Origin: Silene latifolia
Taxonomy: Eukaryota; Streptophyta; Magnoliopsida; Caryophyllales; Caryophyllaceae
Direction: 5' to 3'
NCBI RefSeq assembly: GCF_048544455.1
Contig: NC_133529.1
Span: 56,580,271 to 56,644,270, forward strand
Length of the DNA stretch: 64,000 nt
Each line of letters starts with the position of its first letter. The stretch's first letter is position 1. The position numbers and the translations under genes were made by a program. This document shows, piece after piece, positions 43,973 through 56,055 of this stretch. The notes beneath the pieces were generated by a model. It searched no databases. It saw only the letters and a program-made list of their open reading frames with translations, and was not told the origin of the DNA.

Positions 43973-45048
43973 GATTAGATTGGGTGCTCACTTCCACTTT
44001 GAGGACAAAGTGAAGAACAAAGTGTGGGGTGGGCACGAGTTGGGAAATTGTAACATATTGTAATATATTTCAATTCACATCATGCATTGTATCTTAAAAA
44101 AAAAAAAGAAAAGGAAAAAAAAGAAAGACAAAAAGAAAGAAAAGAGAAGAGAAAAGAAAAACCCGGCTAGGATGAAAACCCGAAAGGGCAACCTAGGCAA
44201 AAATGGGAAAGTGGCCGAGGTCGGAGTGAAAACCCGAAAGGGCACTCCAGGCAAAATGAAAAAATGAGTGCGACCCACGTGAGATAGAGTGAGGAAAAAT
44301 GCTAAACCGAAAACCCGCAAGGGCGGGCGGTTTAGGCAAAATGAGAGATTTAGGCAAAATGAAAAATGATTGAAACTCTCAAGTCTTGTCACATAATTTT
44401 ACTATTTCCTAGATGTGTTGGTGACATAAGTGAAAGTGTTAAGGAAGGCCGGAAGGGTAGGCTAGTGGTATGCCAAGATTAGAAGGGAGGTTGTGGAAGC
44501 TTACTTTGATACTAATGCTTGGCATACTTGTTGTTTGGAGTGGGACTTGTTAGGCTTGATTTATGCATGGTTGTTGGTGATGAGTTGAGAGATCGCTTGT
44601 TGTTTTGAATTGTTGAGATGAGGAGGAATTGAGGTTGCCTACTTGTTGAGCTAGGGGATGCTTAGAATGAATATGGTAACCTTGTTTTGAACCAAGTGGA
44701 GTGATAAGGGGGAGTAATAAAGAGAATGGTGATGAGTTGTGAGTGAATTGTGAGAATTGTATTGGTGGGTTTAGGAACATTATTAGAAGAGGGAAGTCAC
44801 AAGGAGGGCGCGTGAGAGAGGAGCGACTCTTTATGGAGGATTTGGGTCACTTGTCTTATTTAGGAACATGTTGTGATGTGCTAGTGGCCATGAAGTGATA
44901 TGAAGAGGGTGATATAAGAAGGTAGGGGTGCGAGAGAAGAGGGCATGTCCATGTGAGCTTCCCCATGCTTTTCTTATGAGTCTTCTCATTGATGATTTGG
45001 TTTTGGATAGTTTGCTCGGGACGAGCAAAGGCTCAAGTGTGGGGTGGT
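43973..45048. other. Athila 3' untranslated region with hairpin repeats and polypurine tract
   Basis: An A/AG-rich tract (44094-44160) is followed by three copies of GAAAACCCGAAAGGGC-type hairpins, each trailed by AGGCAAAATG (44168-44370). The stretch AAGTGTGGGGTGG directly before the 3' LTR is the polypurine tract. No gene is seen. Confidence 0.8.
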
Positions 45049-46439
45049 TGATAAGCTCATATAATGACCTTCTATTTACCGTGTTTTATGCATAATAAGC
45101 GATACTAGATAGCGGTTTTGCTTGACTTATGTCTTTATTAACCAATTCCGAGTGTAGATTTGTTATGGAGGTTTTGATCGTGTTTTGGAGGAAGCTCGGA
45201 GTGGTTCTAAGTCACAAATGAAGCATGGAAGCAAGCTACAATAGAACAAGGGAAGAACCATCCAAGAGAAGAAGCAAAGGAAAAAGTTGAAGCGCGAGTC
45301 CAGCAGTCCGGGAGCACCGTGCGCCCCTCCTTATACCATTGGGCGCACCGTGCGCCCTACCTGGGTTTTATGCGTTTTTAATTACGGGCTCCTTCTAACT
45401 TAAGCCCATCATTTCCTCTTTAACCTAGGACTATATATAAGTGAATGCCATTAGGGATTCACCATATTATGCTTTATCTTATGCTTTATTTTGTTAATCA
45501 AGTTGTAATTGAAGAATTATCATCTAATTTGGGTTTGAGATCTATTATGGAGAACTAATCTCCTCTTCTTAATCCGACTCAAAGGTATAATCTTTGGTTG
45601 TAAGACTCCTTAATCTTTCCTTAATTATTATTATTGTTCTTAATCTCTTGTGTTTAATTGCTTAATTTTGGAATCCTTGTTAGATTATGGTGATTAAGTG
45701 TGATTTCCTTGTTACTTAATCTTTCCAAGTTCCTTAATTTACATATTGTTGGGTTTATTAAGTGTGATTTCCTTGTAATCCCATGTTGCAACAACTTGTT
45801 ATTAGTCTAATGAATGTGATTTCATCTTGGTTTAATTAACATTTGAGAGATTAAGTTGTGATTGCTCATTAATTGTGATTTCATTGTGAGTAATTGCACC
45901 TATTAGATTCCTATTGCTTCATCTTCTTGTTAATTAATCTATGTGTGTGATTTCCACTAGAGGAGTTAATAAGTTGGGTCAATTATTAAGTGTGATTTCC
46001 TTGTGATTGGTTTCTAATTAAGGGAATTTGGAGATTTAATCTCACTAATAGACAATAACATTGGTTAAAAGGATTGATTGAGTGGTTTTATAAACTAAAG
46101 TGTCTCACTTTATTGAGTTGGATTAAGTCTTTCTTAAACTTGATAATTTTTCATCTTAAAACTTGTTTGATTGATTACTTGTTGTTCACTCTTATTTGAA
46201 TTTTATTTTGTTACTTTTGAAATCCAAACCAAAAACCCCCCATTTTTATATACTTGTTGTTAATTTGTCACAATTGTTCTAATTGCTCTCTTGATTTCAC
46301 CATTGCAAAACCCCGTTCTCTTGGGTTCGATCCCATTACTTTCTACTTTACTAGTTTATAATTAGTAATAATTAGTATGTATTGTGGTATATAAATTGTT
46401 AATTTGGCCGTCTTAAATAGCGACGTTTTAGGCGTGTCA
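45049..46439 (+). repeat. Athila 3' LTR
   Basis: 1391 bp, TGATAAGCTC..GGCGTGTCA. Compared with the 5' LTR it has a 12-bp duplication near 45470 (TTATGCTTTATC) and scattered, mostly transition, differences. It carries the fourth inverted-repeat doublet (45310-45325 with one mismatch, 45341-45356). Confidence 0.95.
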
Positions 46440-47538
46440 TTGATTAACAAAATGAAGAACAAATGGATACATCAAATAAATTAAGTAATTATGAGTGTAT
46501 CACATTGTCTTAGCAAGTGGAGTAAAGGCTACAGACCATGTATTTACGACTATTGCTTACTGAAAACGTAAGTGAAGAAACAAGTAAATAAATTGTAGCG
46601 GAATTAAAAGCGACGAGAAATCAACAAAAAGATTTTTGAATTGGTTTGGCCAACACTCTAGGGGCCTACGTCCAATCTTCTTTTTACAGATTAGTTAAGT
46701 GAGCTAGTCCGATTACTTGAAACCCTTACAATAAAAAGGACCAACAACCTACTCCGGTTGCGACAAGAGTTCGAAGACTACTCCATCTAAGAACTCGACA
46801 CTCTAACTAGAATGTTTACAAGATCAAGTTTCCTCAATCTGATTCTTTAAAATAATTGAGGATAACTTATTAGATCAAACGATTCTAGATGAGAGAGTAC
46901 AATACATTAAAGCAACAGTGGTGATGACTGTGACACTTGAAGACTTAGAAGATTTTGCAAAAGAAATGCTTTGAGTTCTTAAAACTGACTTTGCAAAAAT
47001 ACTTTGATATCTAAGAAAATAGTCTTGCTTTCAAAATGAAGGAAAGTGTTCCTTTTATAAAGGGAGCAAACAAGAGGAAGCAAGCTAGGGTTTGAGATCA
47101 AGACTTTTGGTCATGTGACAAAAAGTATTGACCTTCCCAAACTAACACCAAAAGAGGCTACCTTCTAAGAAGCAAAAAGGAGAAAATAAGACTTGTAGTT
47201 ATCCTCAAAAGGTCTTTGAATTTTTCAGAAACTAAGTGAAGAAACAATCACAAGAGGACAACTCTTGTGATTAAAAGGAAAGAACCAAACTTTGTTTCAT
47301 GAAAGTCAAAGGAAAGTTTTAGCATGAACGAGGAAAACTTTTGAAGTGCAAATTACAATATCTTTTCAAAGACCAACCCTTCATTATTGCAAAAGATTAA
47401 TCTGAAAACCTTCTTTCAAAACCAAGGCAAGAAACTGTCATTTTGAATAAAAAAGTGGATTTCGAAATTGAAAGATTTCTTCAAGTGTTACGGACCAAAA
47501 GTGACAGTCAAGCTTACTGTTACCAGCGAGTGTAACGG

Positions 47539-50151
47539 CGTAACACCCCCATTTATTCAGGAGCCTTTAGCTAGACATTCCCAAATAAATAGGGCTGTTA
47601 CCATCTCGGTTTCCCGAGGTAGTGAATAACAAAGTCCAACTCACCAAAGTACTTTATATTAAAAACTTAATGATTACATGTTAATTACAACTTAACCAAC
47701 TAAAACCTAATTTAAAATAATTACAACTCGTAGCGAAAATAAATAAAGTGATATAATTGTTCTATGTGATCTAGACTTCATCTACGGTCCAAGTCAAGCT
47801 CTCATCCCAATGCTCCCGAGTCAGCTAATCTTTAGTACCTGTCAAATCTGCTCCCCATAAAACGGTTCACCGCAGGTGTTCACGAATACACAGTCAACCA
47901 CGAGGTTGAGTAGGAATAAATACTAACAACAAAAACATACGATAACAATCCAATTTCTTTTTTTATCATTGCACAACCCCCTGAAAACGTGCTCCTCCCT
48001 TTACTTAGCACACCTAAGCCAAGTTCTACTCATTACACTAATCATCCCGCCAATCCCTGGCCGGGGCAGCCTCAACCCGAAGGTGAGTAAGCACACACTA
48101 CATTACCAAAAACTAATGTCTGCCTCAACATATAGTTGAGTGATATCCACCAGATGGCCTGCAGACTAATCTGGGGTCTGCCTCGAGTAAACACGATAAA
48201 TATCGTCTGCCAGAATAAATCTGTTCAACCACTCCACATTACTATAAGTAATGTCTGCCAGAATAAATCTGTTACTACTACAACAATACTCCACCACAAT
48301 TTAACCAACATATACAATATAATTCTCCCTTCTAACAGTTACGATATTATTAACCACCATATGCAGTATAAATCTTCCTTCCAACAGTTACGATTATATC
48401 AACCAACACAATTCACATACGATTAATTCACTTTAATATAAATCATCCAACAAACATTGCCGAGTAAAAGTTGAGTAGGATTTATCCCTACCTCGAAAGC
48501 AAGCACTCCAATTACGCAATCTAATTAGTAGAAATCCAATATAAGCTTCTCAACAATACCGTCACCTAACCATAAATAATTATTTACAATTACTAATTAT
48601 TCTCAACCAATTAATTTAATCATCTTTAATTATATTACTTAAATCATTAATTATCCAATTACTTATATTAATTTACTCAATTATAATTTATTTATATTAA
48701 TTATTTCCGGTGTAAATTAATATGCAAAACCCGTCTTATAAGAACCCGACTCGACCCAACTAACAAATTAAATAAAACAAAGCAAACCCATGGCACACCC
48801 ACGTGAACCTCGTAAAACAAACACAAACACCACCAAACGACACAGCAAAAACCGAGTCCCAAACCCCTCACCAAAACCCGCCTATTGCGACACCCCTAGC
48901 TACCGACACCACCACCCAATCCTACCACGCCCTAGCCCGCACCACGGCCAACCCCGAAAGCCCTTAACCACCACCTGAACCCTCCTATACAGGTCGTGAA
49001 ATCACGCCCTAAACAACCTCGAAAAAACCCGACACGAGAACAATGAAACCCGGCCAATTCACCACCCTACTGCCACCATGACCACCCGTGGCCACCACCA
49101 TGGTCTCCCCTGACCCACGGTGGTCCCATCACCTACTAAAGCTACCCATAAAACCCCACAACCTGAACACGACAGCAACAACAAACTCGCCATCCTCTGT
49201 TTATGCGAAATTCCGGCAACACCGTACAAACCACCATGTCCGACCACCACCTAACCACCACGGTGGTCGACTATCATCCCTGGTCCCAACCCTAGTCACG
49301 GTCAGGTCTGGGTCACACGCAATAAGGGTCAAAAACCCATATAACCGATGATACACACACCCTTAAACACCTACACGAAAACCCATAAAAACACCCCTGC
49401 CCCGCCGGTCATTGGTGGTCAAACGGAGGTCCGGCTACCCTCTGGTGGTCCATGGTCATATTCACGGTCAAAGCAAGTCCTATGGTTGTCTAAATAACAA
49501 GTTATAACGAAGCGAAGTGTATACATGAGACGGTCTTAAAGTATTACCTTGAGGCGATAATAAAATTAATTCCTTTACTTTTCTCTTCCTTAATTCTTCT
49601 CTTCTTTCTTTTAGATCTCTTCCTTCTTCTTTTATGAATTATTTTCAGATTTATTATGGTATGTATAGTCTATATTTAGAGATTATATAAAACTAATTAG
49701 GAAACTATTATAATTACCTTATTCTAATTATTTTAGGAATTGCCATTATTATAATTACCATCATATTATTATTATTATTACATATATTAATCTTACCATA
49801 AGTAGGATTTCCTCATACAATATTTACTAATTTATTATTGTCATAACTTTATTATTATTATTAATATAATTATTATTACCTTTATATATTACTATTTCCA
49901 TATTATATTATTATTAATTCCCGATACAAATCCCGATCACACTTATACTAATTGAACCATAAAATTCGGCCCAACTCACAATGGCACACGACCCAATGCT
50001 AAATATTAACTAAACCCAATTCCCGACTTGTACACTTAATTTATTATTTAATTACTCGTCTTATTGTAATTATTATCAGAAATGTGTTTAATTAATTATT
50101 AATTTACATAAATTACTTTAATAAATTATTATCAAAATATGGGGTATTACA
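47539..50151 (-). mobile_element. Solo LTR with perfect target duplication AACGG
   Basis: AACGG at 47534-47538 and 50152-50156 bounds a 2613-bp block. On the minus strand it starts TGTAATACCCC and ends GGGGGTGTTACG, so the terminal CA has become CG. It inserted into the Sirevirus-like LTR. It holds a GC-rich, CCACC-repeat stretch (48790-49480) and no coding domain. The segment CACTACCTCGGGAAACCGAG near its 3' end is shared with the solo LTR 54715-56491. Confidence 0.9.
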
Positions 50152-50353
50152 AACGGTAGGCTTGATTGTTACTATTGCAAATAGTTTACCCTTTCACCTT
50201 TACATTAGTTAACACAAACGACTCTAAATCTTGGATAGCAAATGATTGGTGTTTCTTGATTAAGACTTGCAAATGATCGATTATTCCTGAAAAGGAAAAT
50301 TAAGAAAACACATGTTAAATGGGCATGTCATCATTAATCAAATGAACCCAAGA

Positions 50354-50617
50354 AATTCCCCCTTTGATGATGACAAGCCCTAAGCAAAAAATGAATGTAT
50401 CTTAATCCATATTCCCCCTTTCATATTCAGTCAAAGGTCATTATAAGAAAAATAGAGGGAGGCTAGTTACCCTTATGAAGTAATGACCTAAAGCAAGATA
50501 GACCAAACATAGTTAAGATACCACAAAGAAAGGATTAATCAAGTAACTTAGGCATAGGCAAGGATTAGTTAATTTACTTAGAGAAACTAGAACATGAGTT
50601 TAACTTTTCCCCCTCTT
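50354..50617 (-). other. Multiple polypurine tracts of the Sirevirus-like element
   Basis: Minus-strand AAAGGGGGAATT at 50365-50354, directly before the LTR, and similar tracts at 50421-50411 (AAAGGGGGAAT) and 50617-50606 (AGAGGGGGAAAA). Two of them follow ATCATC/ATGATG-type sequence. Repeated tracts upstream of the 3' LTR are a known Sirevirus trait. Confidence 0.7.
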
Positions 50618-50865
50618 GACATCATCAAAAGGGCAAGGATGCTACCGTCAATCAAGAGCAAACACATATGAAGCAACACATAAAGACACACATAGCCGTG
50701 ACACAATAACAAGGTTAACATAAACATAAGTTTAAACATTGTTCAAACTAAGTTCACCAAAGCTAAAAAGAGTTTAAAGTTACACCCACCAATTTTAAAT
50801 AAGAGTGAGGGGCAAGGGGTGAAAGCAAAGGGCAAAAGATTCGGGTCATAAGAAGGGGGTAGGCA

Positions 50866-51870
50866 CTAAGTGGAGGAAGCTTGTTCACCATCAGAATTTC
50901 CGTCTTCCAAGGGATCATACACATCATCATCCTTGGCTTGAAGAAGAGTGGAGATGATATCCACCTCTGCTCTTAGCGCATCAACCGAATTCTCAAGTTT
51001 ACTGATGGCGGCCTCCTTTTTTGCAGAAACGCCCTTCATCCACTCACTCAAGTCATGGATGGCTTGAAAAACGGCTCCCATATTTGGACCATTATACTGA
51101 CCCGTACCCTTGCTAGAGGACCCAACTTCACGAATGCGAGTCCCACGGGATTTCACAGCGGTAAGTTTGTCATCACCAATTCTTATGAGCATTTTACCAA
51201 ATTGACCATCACTCATAGTGTCAAAACGGTCTTGAAACACCACACTTGTTGAAAGAAAAATACCGTTGGCTTTGAGAACCATAGACACCCACATACTATA
51301 AGGTAGATGGATGATACTTGTGTCATTGAGGTCACGGAGTTTAGCAGAAATAGCAGCAAATCGGCGGAACATAAGCCCGAGTAGGTTAAACTTTTTGTGT
51401 GTGGCGATGTGGTAGATGAGGTATTGTTGGCCAATGGAGATTTTGTTACGGTCACCCGAAGGATACAAGGTACGACAAAGTATATTAAAAATAAGGCGAA
51501 GGGGGGGGGGGGGGGAGGGAGGTATTTGGGTGTTGCCGATGGGTCCACAGGTGACAACCTTAGGGTAGACGACTTTAGCGACTGTAAGAGGGGAAGCATA
51601 TTCAAGAGCGGGCCAAGTCTCTTTGGGTAAGTCGTCATATCCCTCATTGGGCATTTGGAGGATGGAGGCAAAGTCACTTTGAGTGAGAGTCAAAGGCTTA
51701 CCATTAACTTTAGTAGTGAGGGAAGTTCCGGACTTGTCTACCCGTACCGACGCATAAAACTGATATACTTTGCTCACAAATACCGGTTCATGTAGTTCCA
51801 TCAACTTTTCCCACCCTTCAGAAACCACGACATCCCTGACCTTGCAAAAATCCGGTCTCTCATGTCATGA
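50866..51870 (-). pseudogene. Auxiliary ORF of the Sirevirus-like element, C-terminal part
   Basis: Reads HERPDFCKVRDVVVSEGW then WEKLMELHEPVFVSKVYQFY, LTLTQSDFASILQMPNEGYD and YLIYHIATHKKFNLLGLMF, resembling the putative plant transposon protein domain found downstream of pol in some copia elements. A coiled coil is likely at the end (KKEAAISKLENSVDALRAEV). Function is unknown. A TGA lies near 51863-51861 (KS stop HERPDF, probably a former Trp). A G15 run (51501-51515) codes for poly-Pro and is a likely site of length error. The N-terminal part lies at 61601-62370, beyond an inserted element. Confidence 0.75.
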
Positions 51871-51875
51871 TTTAT

Positions 51876-53184
51876 TGCAGCAAGAGCTGTTAACCAGGCT
51901 AATAATCTTCTGAAGGAAGGTCAGGGACAACCTAGCCATATCCTTACCTTACCGGGGCATTGCCTAGGATTACCAGGCATAGGCCAGGCCACAGCAGCCC
52001 CAGCAAACCAGATTCAGGCTAACAACAATGATCAGACAACTTCAGCTATCAGTCCAAGTTCATCAGGTCATAAGTGCACGTTCCAGGCTAACCACCAGCT
52101 GCTACCTTGGACAGCTGAATCTTTATTCAACTAAGATTAGATCAACCCTAGGGAGCCAGGCTTATTTCCCAATGAAATTCACAGAAAATCAAACTGAGAA
52201 GCCAGTTGTAGGAAGGGTAAATCAGATAAAGTAGAATTGCCATTTCTGGCCAAACAAGGGAAAACGCTCAACAAAGGACTCTTGGCTTGTTTCAGCATTC
52301 TTCAGATAAGACCTAGAGAAATAGTTGGTGCTTAAACCAAGGCCATTTGACTTCACACAACCATCCAAGGAAATACAGCAGTCTATGAGCAACCTGTCAC
52401 TATCATGTCTGCAACACTTTTGTTTTTACTCAGTTTCCTTTAAATTCCTTTTGTATCCATTGTAATATATTTCCAATGTTCTTGTTTGATTCCTAAAACT
52501 AATCATGCCCCTTATATGGAGGTATCTAGGGTTTTATTTGTACTAAGACTTCACAGGAAAGGCCTATATAAGGACCTTTCTTCAGTCTGTTTTATTCAGA
52601 CTTGATTAATGAAAAACCTTGAGATTTCTCTCAAAATTTGCAAATCTTATTAACTTTGCCGAGTCTTAGTAGTAAGTCAGACTTAATATCTTCTTGTTCT
52701 TGCTTATAAGGTGATTAAGGATTTGTGGTGTACCTTAGAACAAGTATGTGCTTGCTTGAGTTGTTTTAAGTTGCATTGTCTGTCTTAGTTTGATTTATTA
52801 TGTGCTTGCTTGAATAACTTACTCTTGGGCTCCCAAATTATTATGTTTAACCTCTGTGCTTACTTGAGGGTGAATTTGATAATTATATCCTGGTTCCTAG
52901 TCATATTAAGAGTCGCTCAAATCTGCTGAGAAAGTTGTCTGAGAATCACAACATTTTAGTCTGGTTTTCTAATTATTAAAAATACTTAGAGTACTTGTAA
53001 AATTCTAAATTTTGGCTCAGTTTTATTTTGCTATCTTAAATAAATTGTCACCAATTTTCACGATTTATCAAGGTCATTTGCTATTTTTACAAAAATCCTA
53101 AAGTTCATTGCATTCCCTGAAGTTGTCCTTTGTCTATTGTCAGGGTTTGTCAAACTTGTGTGATTCCCTGTGGTTTACACTGAA
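51876..53184 (+). repeat. 5' LTR of the chromovirus-like element
   Basis: TGCAGCAAGAGC at the start and GTTTACACTGAA at the end. A TATA-like TATATAAGG lies at 52566-52574. No convincing primer-binding site follows within the next 20 bp. Confidence 0.85.
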
Positions 53185-53274
53185 AATTATGGTAAAATCC
53201 CATCTTGTGTTAGTCCTGAGTGAGAGAAAAGTGAGTTCATTTTCCTAGCTACATCAAAACTACAAAAACCAACC

Positions 53275-54302
53275 ATGAGTGAAGAGAGATTAGTAGGAAT
53301 GAAGGCAAACATGGATCAGTTAACCAACCTGGTTAATGTGACCCTGGAAGCTGTGAACACTGTCATGGCAAACATTCCCACTCCAAAAAGAGGAAGGCCA
53401 CCACCCTACAGAGGAAGAGGCAGAGGTAGAGGTTTCTTTGGAGCAGGAAGAGGCCAACCACAGCATGAGAATGAAGAAGAGCTCAACTCAGAATCAGAAG
53501 AGTCTATGGTGGAAGAAGGTAACTACTTAGCTAGAGATAAAGATGTTAAAGTAGAGATCCCTGATTTCTATGGCAGTTTAAATTCTGAGGATTTGTTAGA
53601 GTTGCTTAGATATGTTGAGAGGGTCTTTGAGTTTAAGGGTTATGATGACACAAAAGCTTTTAAAGTTTCCATTTTAAAACTCATAGGATATGCATCTCTT
53701 TGGTATGAAATCATGAAACACCAAAAGATTAGAGATGGTAAGGAACCAGTCGGGTTTTGGGCTAAGTTGAAAAATAAATTAAAAGAGAAATTTATAGCCA
53801 AAGACTATACCCAGGATATCTTTATTAAACTGACTCAGTTGAGGAAAGACCAGCTATCTGTTGAAGCCTACCTTAGGAGATTTGAACAGCTAACCCTGCA
53901 ATGTGAGGTTACTGAGAAACCTGAGCAAAAGATTGCTAGGTTTATTGAGGGTTTGGATCCTAAGATAGCTAGCAGGGTAAGGATGCAGCAGGTTTGGTCA
54001 TTTGATGAAGTAGTCAACCTAGCTTTGAGAGTTGAGAAACTAAGAAAGGTTAAACCTGTCACAACTAGATTCTCCACCAAACCAACATTCAAACCTTATA
54101 CTGGTGTCATAATCACTGAGAAACCTAAACGAGCTACCCAACTCACAGGAGACAAGGGAAGTACCCTAAGGCTAACTTACCTCTGTCCAGGGATAAGATC
54201 AAATGTTTTCAATGCCAAGGCTTTGGCCATTTCAATAAGGATTGTCCTTCTAACAGGGCTCTCATAGCCATGGAATTGAAGAGTGGAAAAGGGAAGGTTT
54301 AG
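53275..54302 (+). pseudogene. Gag of the chromovirus-like element
   Basis: Starts MSEERLVGMKANMDQLTNLV. An Arg/Gly-rich segment (YRGRGRGRGFFGAGRG) is followed by the retrotransposon gag core (IPDFYGSLNSEDLLELLRYV, FWAKLKNKLKEKFIAKDY, LSVEAYLRRFEQLTLQCEV). The CCHC zinc knuckle (CFQCQGFGHFNKDC, 54204-54245) lies in another frame, so a frameshift occurred between about 54110 and 54200. Confidence 0.88.
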
Positions 54303-54714
54303 TTGAGTATGAGGAGGATGAGACACTGGTCCTAGAAGAAGTGGAAACCGAGGAGGGAACAAAACAAGGACAAGCTGTAGCCCACCCTGACACAGGGCAC
54401 AATTTGGTCCTATGGAGGGTTATGCACTCTCAACCAACTCCTCTAGAAGCTGATCAAAGATCCCTAATCTTCAGAAGCATATACACTGTACAAGGGAGGG
54501 TGTGTAATCTGATCATTGATGGAGGTAGCTGTACCAATGTAGCTTCCACCATTATGGTCAACAAGCTGAGTTTACTCACCCAGGAGCACCCAAGTCCATA
54601 CAAGTTAAAGTGGTTAAACAAGGGCTCTCAAGTAAGAGTTTACAAGCAATGCATTGTTCCCTTTTCAATTGGAAAGGTGTACAAGGATGAAGTGTTATGT
54701 GATATGGTCCCTAT
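54303..54714 (+). pseudogene. Protease of the chromovirus-like element, cut by a solo LTR
   Basis: Acidic lead EYEEDETLVLEEVETEE, then the active-site motif NLIIDGGSCTNVAST and FSIGKVYKDEVLCDMVP. The frame breaks in CDMVP and resumes at 56492 as DACDLLLGRPWEFD. Confidence 0.85.
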
Positions 54715-54739
54715 TATAATACCTCGTAGTTAATAAGGC

Positions 54740-55095
54740 GTTCACTCGACCGGGTAGACCGAGTGGACCGAGTATAACCAATACTAGACTTAGTGGAGTT
54801 GTTATAATGCCCGCCTATGGAAGGTTCGTCTTAAAACCGTCATAACTTGAGATATAGACATGCTATTGATGTTATTCCAATTGGAGATTATATCTTGTTC
54901 TCTTAAAATTCCAACGGCAGCTCACATGCTCAAAATGACCAAGCAACGAGTGAGATATAACTGTTTTAAGAAAACTGGTCATTGCTGAGAACTGTGTCGC
55001 ACTCGGCCGGGTGAGGTTCACTTGACCGAGTGGACCGGCAGTCGACCGAGTGAGCGACACTCGATCGAGTGGACTCACCATTCGATCGAGTGCCG
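54740..55095. repeat. Dispersed GACCGAGTG/GATCGAGTG words in the LTR
   Basis: At least eight copies of a C/TCGACCGAGTG-type 10-mer in two groups (54745-54772 and 55003-55092). Confidence 0.7.
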
Positions 55096-55910
55096 CTGTT
55101 TTCAGAACACGGGATTTATCCCTTTCTCCAGTAACCCTAAAATCATTTCCACCTTCCTCCTTATCTCTCCAAACTTTCTCCCTTCTCTCTAAAACCCTCA
55201 CAAACACCATATTAGGAGATTGAAGCTTGGTTTAGTGGATTTCTCACCTTCCTCCTTCCTTCCTCTTGATTTGTAAGTTAAGATCTACTCTTTTCTAGTC
55301 TTATGAACCCTAACTTTTGGGGGTTTTCAATTGGGTTGATTAATTAGCAATTAGTATGTGTTTATAGGTAATTAGAGGGTAATAATAAGGGGTTTTATAT
55401 TTTATAATAGATTAGGATGTATTATGATAGTTGTTATGTGATTATTGTAGGATGAGACGGTTTTATTGGATGGATTCTTGTTGTCTTGGATTAGCTTATG
55501 GAGTATGCTAAACGGTAGGTTTATCCTACTCGGTTTCAATATTTTTGTGTGTGCATATTTGTGTGTCTTGCATCATCATTTTTATGTATGAGTCGATTGG
55601 GATAACATGTTGTTCTTTGAGGAAGTTTTATCCATAATATGTTGGGATTGAGTTCATGATGAGTCATATAATTGGTATTGTGTTGCATTTTCCATGTATG
55701 GTCATTGTTGTGTTGTGTTGGAGATCATTGGTGGTGTTACTTGGTCATTGAGGAGACGTAAGACGGTTGGGAGACCGTCTTGCGCTTAAGTCGCCTCTTG
55801 GATTTTCCCACTCCAAGGGGGATGTGCACATTAATGGCTTGAGTTACGGAGGGACTCGTGTGGTTGAGACACGACGTCTGGCAGGGGATCCGGTTGGCTT
55901 CCGGACCCGG

Positions 55911-56055
55911 TGCGTCTGGGCGTGTCGCGGTGCCTGTTTGTGATTATCGATACGTTTGGGCGTGTCCCGGTACCTGTTTGTGATTATCGGTACCTCTGGG
56001 CGTGTCCCGGTACCAGTGTGGTTGTCGGTATGTCTGGGCGTGTCCCGATACCGTG
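55911..56055. repeat. 40-bp tandem repeat in the solo LTR
   Basis: About 3.7 copies of a 38-40-bp unit with core CTGGGCGTGTCCCGGTACC and a GTTTGTGATTATCGG tail. Confidence 0.85.

Larger units (their letters stand above)
34294..46439 (+). mobile_element. Full-length Athila-type Ty3/gypsy retrotransposon
   Basis: Two LTRs (34294-35678 and 45049-46439), a tRNA-Asp-type primer site, gag-pro-pol, an extra downstream ORF, a polypurine tract and a perfect 5-bp target duplication TTGAT (34289-34293, 46440-46444). Length is 12146 bp. By eye the LTRs differ at about 40-50 positions plus small indels, roughly 3 percent. All ORFs carry stops or frameshifts, a load that this LTR divergence can explain. 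Confidence 0.95.
34206..50350 (-). mobile_element. 3' LTR of a Sirevirus-like Ty1/copia element, split by two insertions
   Basis: On the minus strand the LTR begins TGGGTTCATTTG at 50350, right after the polypurine tract, and ends at TTCA (34206). Three pieces, 50350-50157, 47538-46445 and 34293-34206, add up to about 1376 bp. The piece 47540-47330 holds GC-palindrome-like sequence (CCGTTACACTCGCTGGTAAC). Near the outer end is the CTAATTCACACCTCCCCTCT motif seen at the 3' border of many plant copia LTRs. The partner LTR is outside the window, so the 5-bp duplication cannot be checked. It ends about 600 bp from the small HSP stop codon. Confidence 0.65.

Noticed and set aside
44082-44267. Lysine-rich ORF (KKKKRKKKKDKKKEK)
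   Set aside because: Low-complexity A/G tract in the Athila 3' untranslated region.
48136-49351. ORFs of 60-96 codons, Pro/His/Thr-rich
   Set aside because: They lie wholly within the solo LTR in CCACC-rich sequence and show no domain.
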